The notes under the pieces were generated by a model. It saw nothing but the letters and a program-made list of their open reading frames with translations, was not told the origin of the DNA and searched no databases. Both the position numbers and the translations under genes were made by a program. Positions 6,480 through 15,633 of a stretch of DNA of 64,000 nt are shown here, piece by piece. The number at the start of each line of letters is the position of its first letter. The stretch's first letter is position 1. Origin of the DNA: Micromonospora inyonensis (GTDB lineage: Bacteria > Actinomycetota > Actinomycetes > Mycobacteriales > Micromonosporaceae); the NCBI RefSeq assembly GCF_900091415.1, contig NZ_FMHU01000001.1, forward strand, positions 1,674,001 through 1,738,000, read 5' to 3'.

Positions 6480-9092
6480 ATGACCACCCACCCGGACCCG
6501 GCGGCGCACCCCACCACGGGCGCCCCGGCCGCGCCGCGTCCGGTGGCCGACGCCCCGGCCAGCCCCGCCGTCCCGTTCGACCGCCTCGACACCGTGCCCC
6601 GTGCCGCGGGCACCCCGGGCGAGTTGCAGCCCTACCCCGAGCTGGGGCTCCGGGACGACGAGTACGACCGGATCCGGCAGATCCTCGGCCGGCGTCCCAC
6701 CCAGTCCGAACTGGCGATGTACTCGATCATGTGGAGCGAGCACTGCTCCTACAAGTCGAGCAAGGTGCACCTGCGCCAGTTCGGCGAGAAGGCCCCGCCG
6801 AGCGACCGGCTGCTCGCCGGCATCGGCGAGAACGCGGGCGTGGTCCAGGTCTCCGACCGGCTGGCGGTGACCTTCAAGGTCGAGTCGCACAACCACCCGA
6901 GCTTCGTCGAGCCGTACCAGGGCGCGGCGACCGGCGTCGGCGGCATCGTCCGGGACATCCTCGCCATGGGCGCGCGTCCGGTCGCGGTGATGGACCCGCT
7001 GCGCTTCGGCGCGGCCGACCACCCCGACACCGCCCGGGTGCTGCCCGGTGTGGTGGCCGGCGTCGGCGGCTACGGCAACTGCCTCGGCCTGCCCAACATC
7101 GGCGGCGAGGTGGTCTTCGACCCCTGCTACCAGGGCAACCCCCTGGTCAACGCGCTCTGCCTCGGCGTGCTGCCGGTCGACCGGCTCCAGAAGAAGGAGG
7201 CCGCCGGCCCCGGCAACGTCGTGGTGCTGATGGGTGCCAAGACCGGCCGGGACGGCATCGGTGGCGTGTCGGTGCTGGCCAGTGCCACCTTCGACGAGGG
7301 CAGCGAGAAGCGCCGCCCGTCGGTGCAGGTCGGTGACCCGTTCATCGAGAAGCTGCTCATCGAGGCCTGCCTGGAGCTGTACGACGCCGAACTGGTCGTC
7401 GGCATCCAGGACCTCGGTGGCGCCGGGCTCACCTGCGCGCTCACCGAGACCGCCGCGGCGGCCGGCACCGGCATGCGGGTCTGGCTGGAGCGGGTGCCGC
7501 TGCGCGAGCCCTCCATGGAGCCGCACGAGATCCTCGCCAGCGAGTCCCAGGAGCGGATGCTCCTGGTGGTCGAGCCGGGGAAGCTGGAGGCGGTGCTCAA
7601 GACCTGCGAGAAGTGGGGCGTGCTCGCCACCGCCATCGGCGAGGTCACCGCGCCCACGGTGGACGGGCAGCCCGGCCGGCTCTACGTCACCTGGCGCGAC
7701 CAGCTCGTGGTGGACGTGCCGCCCGGCTCACTGGTCGACGACGGCCCCGTCTACGCCCGTCCGATGCGGGAGCCGGCCGACCTGATCCTGCTCCAGGCCG
7801 ACCGGGCCGAGACCCTGCCCCGCCCGGCCACGCCGGACGCGCTGCGGGAGACCCTGCTCCGGATGATCGCGTCGCCGAACCTCTGCGACCGCACCTGGGT
7901 CACCGAGCAGTACGACCGGTACGTGCTGGGCAACACCGTGCTGGCCCAGCCGGAGGACTCCGGCGTGATCCGGATCGACGAGCGCACCGGCCTGGGCGTC
8001 GCCCTCTCGGTCGACGGCAACGGCCGGTACGCCCGCCTCGACCCCTACCAGGGCACGAAGCTCGCGCTGGCCGAGGCGTACCGCAACGTGGCGGTCACCG
8101 GGGCCCAGCCGATCGCCGTCACCAACTGCCTGAACTTCGGTTCGCCGGAGGACCCGGGCGTGATGTGGCAGTTCGCCGAGGCGGTGCGCGGTCTCGCGGA
8201 CGGCTGCCAGGAACTGGGCATCCCGGTCACCGGCGGCAACGTCAGCTTCTACAACCAGACCGGAGCGGCGGCCATCCACCCGACCCCGGTGGTCGGCGTG
8301 CTCGGAGTGCTGGACGACGTCGCCGCGCGGGTGCCGATGGGCTTCGCGTCCCGGCCGGCCGGTGAGCACGACCTGATCTTCCTGCTCGGCGAGACCCGCA
8401 ACGAGCTGTCCGGCTCGGAGTGGGCCTGGGTGACCCACGGCCACCTCGGCGGCGTACCGCCCCGGGTCGACCTGGCCCGCGAGCAGGCGCTGGCGGAACT
8501 GCTGGCCGAGGCCGCCCGGCTCGGGCACCTCAGCTCGGCGCACGACCTCTCCGACGGCGGTCTCGCGCAGAGCCTGGTCGAGTCCTGCCTACGGCGGGGC
8601 GTCGGCGCACGGATCGCCCTGCCGGACCGGTTCGCCACCGGTTCGCTGCCGTTCGTCTACCTCTTCAGCGAGTCCGCCACGCGGGCCGTGGTCTCGGTGC
8701 CGCGGGGGCACGCGAAGGCGTTCACCGCCCTGTGCACCGAGCGCGGCGTGCCGGCGGAGGCGATCGGGGTCACCGACCCGACGGGCGGCGTGCTGGAGGT
8801 GCGCGGGCAGTTCCAGATCGGCCTGGACGAGCTGCGGGACGCCTACACCGCGACCCTGCCCCGGCTCTTCGGTCCCGCCGAGGTGGTCGACGTGCCGGCT
8901 CCGGCCACCGGGGTCGCCGGCGCGGTCGAGGCAGTGCCCGTGGCCGGGGTGGCACCGATCGGCGACGTCGTCGCCGAACCCGACGACGAACCGGTGGTCG
9001 AGGCCGACGGCACCCAGGTGGCCGAGGTCGGTGGCACGCCGCCGGTCGAGGCCGACGGAGCCGGGGAGAACACCGCCACCGACCGGCGCTGA
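6480..9092 (+). CDS. purL: Phosphoribosylformylglycinamidine synthase subunit PurL, with terminal extensions
   Basis: ATP-dependent synthetase subunit converting FGAR to FGAM with PurS and PurQ. At 870 residues it exceeds the ~740 usual for the small PurL type. Core landmarks are the [12 protein letters not shown] segment near residue 83, [20 protein letters not shown] near 138, and [10 protein letters not shown] near 685. About 50 Pro/Ala-rich residues precede the core. After the normal end (TLPRLFG) come about 70 acidic, low-complexity residues with VEADG repeats. ATG 6480 follows GAGAGG. A 73-base gap separates it from purQ. Confidence 0.97.
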   Translation: MTTHPDPAAHPTTGAPAAPRPVADAPASPAVPFDRLDTVPRAAGTPGELQPYPELGLRDDEYDRIRQILGRRPTQSELAMYSIMWSEHCSYKSSKVHLRQFGEKAPPSDRLLAGIGENAGVVQVSDRLAVTFKVESHNHPSFVEPYQGAATGVGGIVRDILAMGARPVAVMDPLRFGAADHPDTARVLPGVVAGVGGYGNCLGLPNIGGEVVFDPCYQGNPLVNALCLGVLPVDRLQKKEAAGPGNVVVLMGAKTGRDGIGGVSVLASATFDEGSEKRRPSVQVGDPFIEKLLIEACLELYDAELVVGIQDLGGAGLTCALTETAAAAGTGMRVWLERVPLREPSMEPHEILASESQERMLLVVEPGKLEAVLKTCEKWGVLATAIGEVTAPTVDGQPGRLYVTWRDQLVVDVPPGSLVDDGPVYARPMREPADLILLQADRAETLPRPATPDALRETLLRMIASPNLCDRTWVTEQYDRYVLGNTVLAQPEDSGVIRIDERTGLGVALSVDGNGRYARLDPYQGTKLALAEAYRNVAVTGAQPIAVTNCLNFGSPEDPGVMWQFAEAVRGLADGCQELGIPVTGGNVSFYNQTGAAAIHPTPVVGVLGVLDDVAARVPMGFASRPAGEHDLIFLLGETRNELSGSEWAWVTHGHLGGVPPRVDLAREQALAELLAEAARLGHLSSAHDLSDGGLAQSLVESCLRRGVGARIALPDRFATGSLPFVYLFSESATRAVVSVPRGHAKAFTALCTERGVPAEAIGVTDPTGGVLEVRGQFQIGLDELRDAYTATLPRLFGPAEVVDVPAPATGVAGAVEAVPVAGVAPIGDVVAEPDDEPVVEADGTQVAEVGGTPPVEADGAGENTATDRR

Positions 9093-9096
9093 GGCG

Positions 9097-9852
9097 GTGC
9101 CGGCGCCGGTCTTCACCCAGCCCGGTACGGGTGCCCGGTTCGACTGGGGGCTCGCCGGTGCGGCGGAACTCGGCCGCGTCTGCGCCGTCCTGGTGGTGGT
9201 GGACGTGCTCTCCTTCACCACCTCGGTGGAGGTCGCGGTCGCCCGTGGGATCCGCGTCCACCCGTTCCCCTGGGGCGAGCAGGCCGCCGACTACGCCCTC
9301 CGGGTGGGTGCGGTGGCTGCGGTGGGGCGGCGACAGGTGACCCGAGACCACCCGTGGTCGCTCTCACCGGCGGCGCTGCGGGCCACCCCGGTCGTACCCG
9401 ACCTGGTGCTGCCGTCGCCGAACGGCTCCGCGATCTGTGCGGCGGCCAGCGCGACCGGCCTGCCGGTGGTGGCGGCCTGCCTCCGCAACGCCGACGCCGT
9501 CGGGCGCTGGCTGCGTGACCGGGAGTACGGCACCGTCGACGCGCCGATCGGGGTGGTCGCCTCGGGTGAGCGCTGGCCGGACGGCTCGCTGCGCCCCTGC
9601 GTGGAGGACCAGCTGGGCGCGGCGTGCGTCCTCGACGCGCTCTCCGGGGTCCCGGGCGGGCTCTCGGTGGAGGCGGCGATGGCGCTCGCCGCGTTGGCGA
9701 GCACCCCCGACGTTCCGGCCGCCGTGCGGGGCTGCGTCTCCGGGCGGGAACTCGTCGAGCAGGGCTTCGCCGGGGACGTCGACATCGCGGTGGAGGCGGG
9801 GGTCTCCCGGGTGGTGCCGGTCCTGCGCCAGGGCGTCTTCTCCGTCGCCTGA
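9097..9852 (+). CDS. ComB-like 2-phosphosulfolactate phosphatase family protein
   Basis: Member of the ComB family, named for the archaeal phosphatase that makes sulfolactate in coenzyme M synthesis; the bacterial role is unproven. The 251-residue product shows the family pattern: VVVDVLSFTTSVEVAVARG near the N-terminus, VLPSPNGSAI, VVAACLRNADAV and RPCVEDQLGAA. The start is uncertain: GTG 9097 lies four bases after the purL stop without a well-spaced ribosome site, while starts inside purL would add a shadow-like extension. The tight spacing suggests co-transcription with purL. Confidence 0.75.
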   Translation: MPAPVFTQPGTGARFDWGLAGAAELGRVCAVLVVVDVLSFTTSVEVAVARGIRVHPFPWGEQAADYALRVGAVAAVGRRQVTRDHPWSLSPAALRATPVVPDLVLPSPNGSAICAAASATGLPVVAACLRNADAVGRWLRDREYGTVDAPIGVVASGERWPDGSLRPCVEDQLGAACVLDALSGVPGGLSVEAAMALAALASTPDVPAAVRGCVSGRELVEQGFAGDVDIAVEAGVSRVVPVLRQGVFSVA

Positions 9853-9942
9853 CCCCGTCCGTACCGCTGCGCCGCCCGCTCCTCCCGCACCGCCCCCACC
9901 CCTGCGCCGTCCGCACCCCTCCTGTACCGCCCACCGGCTTTC

Positions 9943-10012
9943 GCCTGGGTGGTTGCAGGGGCCCCTTCCTCATCAAAAAGCGGTGACAGGGGACCCCTGC
10001 TACCACCGCAGC
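9943..10012 (+). repeat. Palindromic intergenic repeat, copy 1
   Basis: GGTGGTTGCAGGGG ... CATCAAAAAGCGGT ... GGGGACCCCTGCTACCACC forms a long hairpin. It shares arms and loop with copies at 21581-21650 (same orientation) and 37111-37180 (reverse orientation). The outer GCTGAGGTG arm is degraded here. It lies between the ends of the ComB-like gene and the convergent surface-protein gene. Confidence 0.8.
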
Positions 10013-10070
10013 GGGTGGAAGAAACCGTCGAGTCGGAACCGGATCCGGAACCGGAACCGCGGGTGGGGAA

Positions 10071-10112
10071 ACCACGAGCGGCCGCCCCCGGGTGGGAACG
10101 GCCGCTCGTGGT
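10071..10112 (-). terminator. Terminator of the surface-protein gene
   Basis: A 14-bp perfect stem (10071-10084 with 10099-10112) about ten bases past the stop at 10123. On the minus strand it is followed by TTTCCCC. GGAACC-like tandem words lie just beyond (about 10035-10060). Confidence 0.75.
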
Positions 10113-10122
10113 GTTGGTTCGG

Positions 10123-12048
10123 TCAGTCGTCCAGCCAGTCCAGGCGGCGGTTGCCGCGGTCCTGCTGCGGGGGCTGACCGTCCCGGCCCCGACCACCCTG
10201 CTGCTGGTCGTAGTCGCCGTAGCCGCTGCCCTGCTGGCCGTAACCGTAGCCGCCCTGCTGCGGGTCCTGGCCGTAGCCGCCCTGCTGGCCGCCGCTGTGC
10301 CCGCCCTGCTGGCCGTCGTATCCGCCCTGCTGGTCGTAGCCGCCACCGGAGCCGTATCCGCCGCTGCCCTGCTGGCCGTAACCGTAGCCGCCCTGCTGCG
10401 GGTCCTGGCCGTAGCCGCCCGGGGTGGCTTCCTGCCCGTATCCGCTCTTCTGCCCGCCGTAGCCGCCGTAGCCGCCGGTCGGCTCCTGGCCCCGGCCGTA
10501 GCCCGCGCCCGGATCCTGACCGTAGCCTCCGTCGGTCGGCTGGTAGGTCGAGGTGGGGTACGGGTCCGCAGGCGGGGTGTACGACTGGGTGCCCTCGGTG
10601 TAGCGGCCGGTCGGCTCGTCGTACCCGTCGCCGTAGCCACCGCCCTGGCCCGGCGCGGTGTAGCCGCCGCCCGGGCTGCCGTAGTCCGGCTGGCCGCCGT
10701 ACCCGCCACCGGAGGACGGCGCGTTCCCGTAGGGGCTGCCGGAGGAGGGCGCGTTGCCGTAGCCGCCCGTGCCGTAGCCACCGGCGGCCTGGGTCGGGGC
10801 CGAGTCGCCGTATCCGCCGCCGGCCCAGCCGCCCTGGCCGGCCGCGCCGTAGCCCTGCCCGGGTTGGGGCGGCGGTGCGCCGTACGGGTCCGGCGGGACG
10901 TCGTCGACGAGCGGTCGGTTGTGCATCATCGTGGGTGCGTCCGCGAGGGACGCGCCGCCGACCATCGTCGCGTCGGGGCCGACCCGGTTCACCACACGGG
11001 TCGCGTCGTCCGCGCCGCCCCGGTACGCCCCATGCGCGGCCGGGGTCGTACCGGCCGCCTCGCCGGTGGCGGCCTCGCCGTCCTCGTCGTCGGGGTTCTC
11101 CCGGCGCCGCATCCAGAGCAGCACGATGGTGCCGACGCCGATGGCCACGAAGAGGCCACCGAGGATGATCAGCAGCCAGGAGCCGAACCCGCCGGACTCC
11201 TCCTCGGCGGCGTTGTTCGCCGCTCCGGGGGTGGCGCCGGCCTCCTCGGTGGTCTCCTCGGTGGGGTCCTCGGTCGGTACCGAGTCCTCGGTGGTGCCCG
11301 GCGTGGGGGAGGCGGTCGCCTCGACCTGCAGGGCGAGCGAGATCCGTTGCCCGGTCACGCTCTGCCCGGCGCCGGCGTTGATCGTGACGGTCTTACGGAC
11401 GTCGTTGAAGCTCGCGCCGAGGACGATCTGGCCGGGGGTGATCGGTTTCTGGGTCGATCCGTCGAACCGCCAGTCGCCGTCCTCGTCGGTGGTCGTCGTG
11501 TACTGGTGGCGCTGGGGATCCATCAGCGCCACGGTGGCGTTGGGGACCGGCTCGCCGTTCGTGGCGTTCGTCACCTTGCCGGAGATCCGCCGGACGGTCT
11601 GCGCCTGGGACGGCGTGGTGGGCGCGGCCCGGCCGACCAGCGTGACGGTGGTACTGGCCTCCTTGCTCTCGCCCTGCCCGGTGGCGTCGGTCGCCTTGAC
11701 GGTGATGACCGCGGAGCCGTTGCTCGCGTCGTCGGCCAACCGGAACGTGGCCTCCATGCGGCCACCCTCGGTGACCGGGATGGAGGAACAGCCGTTGACG
11801 CAGGCCAACTTGCCGTTGTTCGAGGAAACCTGGATGTTCGCCGGGCCAGCGTCGGCGTCGAAGTCGAGCGAGAACCTGACCGTGGTGGTCTTGCCCGCCT
11901 CGACCGAACTCGGCGATGCCGAAACGTTGTTGACGTCCGGGGCGGCCAGGGCGGGTGTGGCGGGGATGGCGAGCAGAGCGCCGGCAACCAGCGCTACGAC
12001 CACACCGGCCCGTTGCTTCCAGGCACGTCGGTGTGTTGACACGTCCAC
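10123..12048 (-). CDS. Membrane-anchored surface protein with long Gly/Tyr/Gln-rich cytoplasmic tail
   Basis: Type I membrane protein of 641 residues (start 12048, or GTG 12042). A signal peptide ends near residue 36. An immunoglobulin-like stretch (37-140) with a Cys pair (CVNGC) and a carboxypeptidase-regulatory-like domain (about 155-240, ISGKVTNATNGEPVPNATV) face outward. A Thr/Glu-rich stalk leads to one transmembrane helix (290-313) and an RRR stop-transfer. The remaining ~325 cytoplasmic residues are mostly Gly, Tyr, Gln and Pro with units such as GYGQDPQQGGYGYGQQGSG, preceded by Thr motifs DATRVV and DATMVG that resemble FHA-domain ligands. A 61-bp exact repeat (10222-10282, 10360-10420) encodes part of the tail. 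Function unknown. Confidence 0.85.
   Translation of the reverse strand: MDVSTHRRAWKQRAGVVVALVAGALLAIPATPALAAPDVNNVSASPSSVEAGKTTTVRFSLDFDADAGPANIQVSSNNGKLACVNGCSSIPVTEGGRMEATFRLADDASNGSAVITVKATDATGQGESKEASTTVTLVGRAAPTTPSQAQTVRRISGKVTNATNGEPVPNATVALMDPQRHQYTTTTDEDGDWRFDGSTQKPITPGQIVLGASFNDVRKTVTINAGAGQSVTGQRISLALQVEATASPTPGTTEDSVPTEDPTEETTEEAGATPGAANNAAEEESGGFGSWLLIILGGLFVAIGVGTIVLLWMRRRENPDDEDGEAATGEAAGTTPAAHGAYRGGADDATRVVNRVGPDATMVGGASLADAPTMMHNRPLVDDVPPDPYGAPPPQPGQGYGAAGQGGWAGGGYGDSAPTQAAGGYGTGGYGNAPSSGSPYGNAPSSGGGYGGQPDYGSPGGGYTAPGQGGGYGDGYDEPTGRYTEGTQSYTPPADPYPTSTYQPTDGGYGQDPGAGYGRGQEPTGGYGGYGGQKSGYGQEATPGGYGQDPQQGGYGYGQQGSGGYGSGGGYDQQGGYDGQQGGHSGGQQGGYGQDPQQGGYGYGQQGSGYGDYDQQQGGRGRDGQPPQQDRGNRRLDWLDD
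10222..10420. repeat. 61-bp exact direct repeat inside the surface-protein tail
   Basis: Bases 10222-10282 recur identically at 10360-10420, an offset of 138 bases (46 codons, in frame). Recombination between them would delete or add 46 residues without breaking the frame. Confidence 0.85.
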
Positions 12049-12191
12049 CGCCTTCCGGTCTGACTTCCCCGCCCGGTGGGGGCCGGGTCCCGGGGATCAT
12101 CACGGTTTGAATAACGCCGTCGGCAACTATGCCTTGTCGGGCCGGATGAGCGCGACCCAGGGCCAGCGTCGGTAACCCTACTGGCTAGCCG

Positions 12192-12203
12192 TATCGTCCC
12201 GTC
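12192..12203 (+). promoter_or_regulatory. Leaderless-type -10 box of the SCP2-like gene
   Basis: TATCGT at 12192-12197 lies six bases before the GTG at 12204, and no ribosome site is present, so transcription probably starts at the start codon. Confidence 0.45.
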
Positions 12204-12566
12204 GTGTCCTCTCCGCACATAAAGTCCGCCGCGGTCGCGGCGGCGCTGACGGCGCTCGACGAGGGGCGTACGCCCGAACGGTCGGTCCTCCGGGAAGCGG
12301 TCCGGACGCTGCTGGCCGTCCTCGCGGAGCGCGCCCCCGGCCGATCGGTGGAGGTGCGGGTTCCACCCTACGGCGCGGTCCAGTGCGTTCCCGGTCCGCG
12401 ACACACCCGCGGTACGCCACCGAACGTGGTGGAGATGTCACCCGAGGTGTGGCTCGCCCTCGCCTCGGGGCGGCTGGAGTGGGGTGAGGCGGTCACGGAG
12501 GGTCGCGTCCGGGTGAGTGGGGTCCGGGCGGATCTCTCGGTCCATCTCCCGCTGGAGCTGGGATGA
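12204..12566 (+). CDS. SCP2-like (sterol carrier family) small protein
   Basis: Cytoplasmic protein of 120 residues resembling the short sterol-carrier-domain proteins that actinomycetes keep next to purF. Visible features are a helical N-terminus with VRTLLAVLAERAPGRSVEVR and a C-terminal half with NVVEMSPEVWLALASGRLEW, the typical SCP2 pattern of a D/E-W-L motif before a final helix. A hydrophobic ligand is possible; no catalytic residue is expected. It has no Shine-Dalgarno site and probably a leaderless mRNA. Its link to purine synthesis is positional only. Confidence 0.7.
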   Translation: MSSPHIKSAAVAAALTALDEGRTPERSVLREAVRTLLAVLAERAPGRSVEVRVPPYGAVQCVPGPRHTRGTPPNVVEMSPEVWLALASGRLEWGEAVTEGRVRVSGVRADLSVHLPLELG

Positions 12567-12714
12567 TCACCATCCGTCGATGACCGATAGGAGCTGGTTC
12601 GTGACTGTCGGTATCACTATGGTACCGCGTACACTGTGAGTCGACGTCCCGGCATGCCGCGCGGACCCGCGCGACACCCACCCCAGCAGTCAGACAGCAA
12701 CGAGGGAGCGGCAG
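12567..12714 (+). promoter_or_regulatory. purF leader
   Basis: 148 bases with TACACT at 12630-12635 as the best -10 candidate and GAGGGAG just before the GTG at 12715. No purine riboswitch is recognised. Confidence 0.35.
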
Positions 12715-14280
12715 GTGCCCCGAGGCGACGGCCGGCTGAGCCACGACCTGGACCCCCAACGGCCCGGCCCCCAGGACGCCTGCGGCGTCTTCGGGGTCTG
12801 GGCACCGGGCGAAGAGGTTGCCAATCTCACCTACTTCGGGTTGTACGCGTTGCAGCACCGTGGCCAGGAGGCGGCCGGCATCGCGGTGAGCGACGGGTCG
12901 AGCGTCGTGGTCTACAAGGACCTCGGCCTGGTCGCCCAGGTCTTCGACGAGCCGACCCTGGCGAGCCTGCGCGGCCACCTGGCGATCGGGCACACCCGCT
13001 ACTCGACCACCGGTGGCTCGACCTGGGAGAACGCCCAGCCGACCATCCGGTCCACCACCGCCGGCACGACGGTGGCGCTGGCCCACAACGGCAACCTGGT
13101 GAACACCGCCGACCTCCAGCGCGACGTCGCCGAGCAGGGCCTCGGATCGGACGGCTCGACCAACGACACCTCCCTGGTGACGATGCTGCTGGCCAGCTAC
13201 CCCGACCTGTCGGTCGAGGCGGCGGCGCTGAAGGTGCTTCCCCGGCTGCGCGGCGCGTTCAGCTTCGTCTTCATGGACGAGTCCACCCTCTACGCCGCCC
13301 GCGACCCGCACGGCGTGCGTCCCCTGGTGCTCGGCCGGCTGGAGCGGGGCTGGGTGGTGGCCAGCGAGACCGCCGCCCTGGACATCGTCGGCGCGAGCGT
13401 GGTGCGCGAGATCGAACCGGGTGAGCTGATCGCCATCGACGCCGAGGGGCTCCGCTCCACCCGGTTCGCCGCCCCCGAGCCCAAGGGCTGCCTCTTCGAG
13501 TACGTCTACATCGCCCGCCCCGACGCCACCCTCGCCGGGCGGAACGTGCACGCCACCCGGGTGCAGATCGGCCGGCAGCTGGCCAAGGAGCACCCGGTCG
13601 AGGCGGACCTCGTCATCGGGGTCCCGGAGTCCGGCATCCCGGCCGCCATCGGGTACGCCGAGGCGTCCGGCATCACGTACGGCGCGGGACTGATGAAGAA
13701 CCCCTACGTCGGGCGTACCTTCATCCAGCCCTCCCAGACGCTGCGCCAGCTCGGCATCCGACTCAAGCTGAACCCGCTCCGGGAGAACGTGCGGGGCAAG
13801 CGGCTCGTCGTGGTGGACGACTCGATCGTGCGGGGCAACACCCAGCGGGCGATCGTCCGGATGCTGCGTGAGGCGGGTGCCCTGGAGGTGCACGTCCGGA
13901 TCTCCTCGCCGCCGGTGAGCTGGCCCTGCTTCTACGGCATCGACTTCGCCACCCGGGCCGAACTGCTGGCCAACGGGCTGGACAACGAGGGCATCCGCCG
14001 CTCGATCGGCGCAGACACCCTCGGGTACGTTTCGCTGCCCGGGCTGATCGCCGCGACCGAGCAGCCGAAGACCCGACTCTGCCGGGCGTGCTTCGATGGG
14101 GAGTACCCGATCGAGCTCCCGGCCGGCAACCTGATCGGCAAGCACGTGCTCGAGGGTGTGGGCCGCCGGGTCACCGGCGCCGCGCCGGAGGCCGCCCGTT
14201 CCGCGCCCCGGGGTGCGGAACACGGGGGCACTCCACCACTCGTCGCCAGTCCGGGCGGCGCGACCGTACACCGCCCATAG
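12715..14280 (+). CDS. purF: Amidophosphoribosyltransferase
   Basis: First committed step of purine synthesis: PRPP plus glutamine to phosphoribosylamine. The 521-residue protein has a short propeptide ending before Cys23 (DACGVFGVW), the N-terminal nucleophile of the glutaminase domain. The phosphoribosyltransferase domain carries VVVDDSIVRGNT near residue 365. Cysteines in GCLFEYVY, WPCFYGIDF and CRACFDGEYP fit the ligands of the [4Fe-4S] cluster seen in the Bacillus subtilis enzyme. GTG 12715 follows GAGGGAG. purM follows after a 92-base gap. Confidence 0.97.
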   Translation: MPRGDGRLSHDLDPQRPGPQDACGVFGVWAPGEEVANLTYFGLYALQHRGQEAAGIAVSDGSSVVVYKDLGLVAQVFDEPTLASLRGHLAIGHTRYSTTGGSTWENAQPTIRSTTAGTTVALAHNGNLVNTADLQRDVAEQGLGSDGSTNDTSLVTMLLASYPDLSVEAAALKVLPRLRGAFSFVFMDESTLYAARDPHGVRPLVLGRLERGWVVASETAALDIVGASVVREIEPGELIAIDAEGLRSTRFAAPEPKGCLFEYVYIARPDATLAGRNVHATRVQIGRQLAKEHPVEADLVIGVPESGIPAAIGYAEASGITYGAGLMKNPYVGRTFIQPSQTLRQLGIRLKLNPLRENVRGKRLVVVDDSIVRGNTQRAIVRMLREAGALEVHVRISSPPVSWPCFYGIDFATRAELLANGLDNEGIRRSIGADTLGYVSLPGLIAATEQPKTRLCRACFDGEYPIELPAGNLIGKHVLEGVGRRVTGAAPEAARSAPRGAEHGGTPPLVASPGGATVHRP

Positions 14281-14372
14281 CATCACCCGGCGCAGGTCGC
14301 CGGCGGCAGCCATCGACGGGTCGAGGAACATGGCGCGGTGTCGGCACCGCGAGGACCACAAAGGGGAGAACC

Positions 14373-15530
14373 GTGACGCACGTGTCCGAGCGCAGCGGCG
14401 CAGCAAGCAGCAGCCCGTCCGGCACCGGCGGCGAGCGCCAGCCCTGGCCGGCCGGAACCGGTCGTCCGGCCCGTAAGCGGTCGACGTCGTACGCGGACGC
14501 CGGGGTGTCGATCGAGGCGGGTGACCGCGCGGTCGAGCTGCTCAAGTCCAAGGTGCGGCAGACCCGGCGGCCCGAGGTGCTGGGCGACCTGGGAGGGTTC
14601 GCCGGCCTGTTCCGGCTCGACACGAAGAAGTACACGAACCCGATCCTGGCCTCGTCGACCGACGGGGTGGGCACCAAGCTGGTCATCGCCCAGCAGCTCG
14701 GCATCCACGACACCATCGGCATCGACCTGGTCGCGATGGTCGTCGACGACCTGGTGGCGTGCGGGGCGGAGCCGTTGTTCCTGCTCGACTACATCGCCTG
14801 CGGCGAGGTCGTGCCGGACCGGGTCGCCGAGATCGGCGCCGGCATCGCGGACGGCTGCCGGTACGCCGGCTGCGCGCTGCTCGGCGGGGAGACCGCCGAG
14901 CACCCGGGGGTGCTCCGCCCCGACGAGTACGACGTGTCGGCCACCGGTGTCGGCGTGGTCGAGGAGAGCGAGATCCTCAGCCCGGAGCGGGTCGAGATCG
15001 GCGACGTGGTGATCGCGATGCGTTCGTCCGGTCTGCACTCCAACGGGTACTCCCTGGTCCGGCACGTGCTGCTCGGCGCGGGCCGGATGCGACTGGACGT
15101 GGTGATCGAGGACTTCGGCCGGCAGCGCACGCTCGGCGAGGAACTCCTCACCCCCACCAAGATCTACGCGCAGGACTGCCTGAAGCTGATCGCCGAGGCC
15201 GAGGTGCGGGCCATCGCCCACGTCACCGGCGGCGGCATCCCCGGGAACCTGGTGCGGATCCTGCCGGAGACCGTCGACGCGGTGGTCGACCGGGCCACCT
15301 GGAAGCCGCAGCCGATCTTCGACCTGATCCAGGCCAAGGGCCGGATCGAGGACGCGGAGATGGAGTCCACCTTCAACATGGGCGTCGGCATGTTCGCCAT
15401 CGTCTCCTCCGAGGACGCCGACCGGGCGTTGGCCACCCTGGCCGGCCGGGGGATCGACGCCTGGCAGGCCGGCGAGATCATCGAGGGCACCGGCAACGTG
15501 CGGATGGTGGGCCAGCACACCCGGGGATGA
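14373..15530 (+). CDS. purM: Phosphoribosylformylglycinamidine cyclo-ligase (AIR synthetase)
   Basis: Converts FGAM to AIR with ATP, directly after the PurSQL step. The 385-residue product starts at GTG 14373, preceded by GGGGAG; upstream in-frame starts would run into purF. About 40 Ser/Pro/Arg-rich residues precede the domain, which opens with YADAGVSIEAGDRAVELLK. Other landmarks are SSTDGVGTKLVIA, AMVVDDLVACGAEPLFLLDY, GGETAEHPG and HVTGGGIPGNL. It is the last purine gene of this block. Confidence 0.97.
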   Translation: MTHVSERSGAASSSPSGTGGERQPWPAGTGRPARKRSTSYADAGVSIEAGDRAVELLKSKVRQTRRPEVLGDLGGFAGLFRLDTKKYTNPILASSTDGVGTKLVIAQQLGIHDTIGIDLVAMVVDDLVACGAEPLFLLDYIACGEVVPDRVAEIGAGIADGCRYAGCALLGGETAEHPGVLRPDEYDVSATGVGVVEESEILSPERVEIGDVVIAMRSSGLHSNGYSLVRHVLLGAGRMRLDVVIEDFGRQRTLGEELLTPTKIYAQDCLKLIAEAEVRAIAHVTGGGIPGNLVRILPETVDAVVDRATWKPQPIFDLIQAKGRIEDAEMESTFNMGVGMFAIVSSEDADRALATLAGRGIDAWQAGEIIEGTGNVRMVGQHTRG

Positions 15531-15594
15531 CGGTCACCACGTGATGATCAGTCGTACACCCGATGAGGGGTTCACCCGGACGGTCATCGCCGCC

Positions 15595-15633
15595 TAGCCT
15601 GAAGGTTCCTCAGGCGATCGGCGAAGGAGGGCG
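15595..15633 (+). promoter_or_regulatory. Promoter and ribosome site of the RiPP maturase
   Basis: TAGCCT at 15595-15600 is a likely -10 box; AAGGAGG lies just before the ATG at 15634. The site starts the two-gene RiPP operon. Confidence 0.4.

Noticed and set aside
10222..10420. Regular repeats that might suggest a CRISPR array
   Set aside because: They are in-frame codon repeats of a Gly/Tyr/Gln-rich protein tail, with only two long exact units and no cas genes.
12493..14406. 637-residue frame antisense to purF
   Set aside because: Covers purF and neighbours out of phase; no domain or ribosome site.
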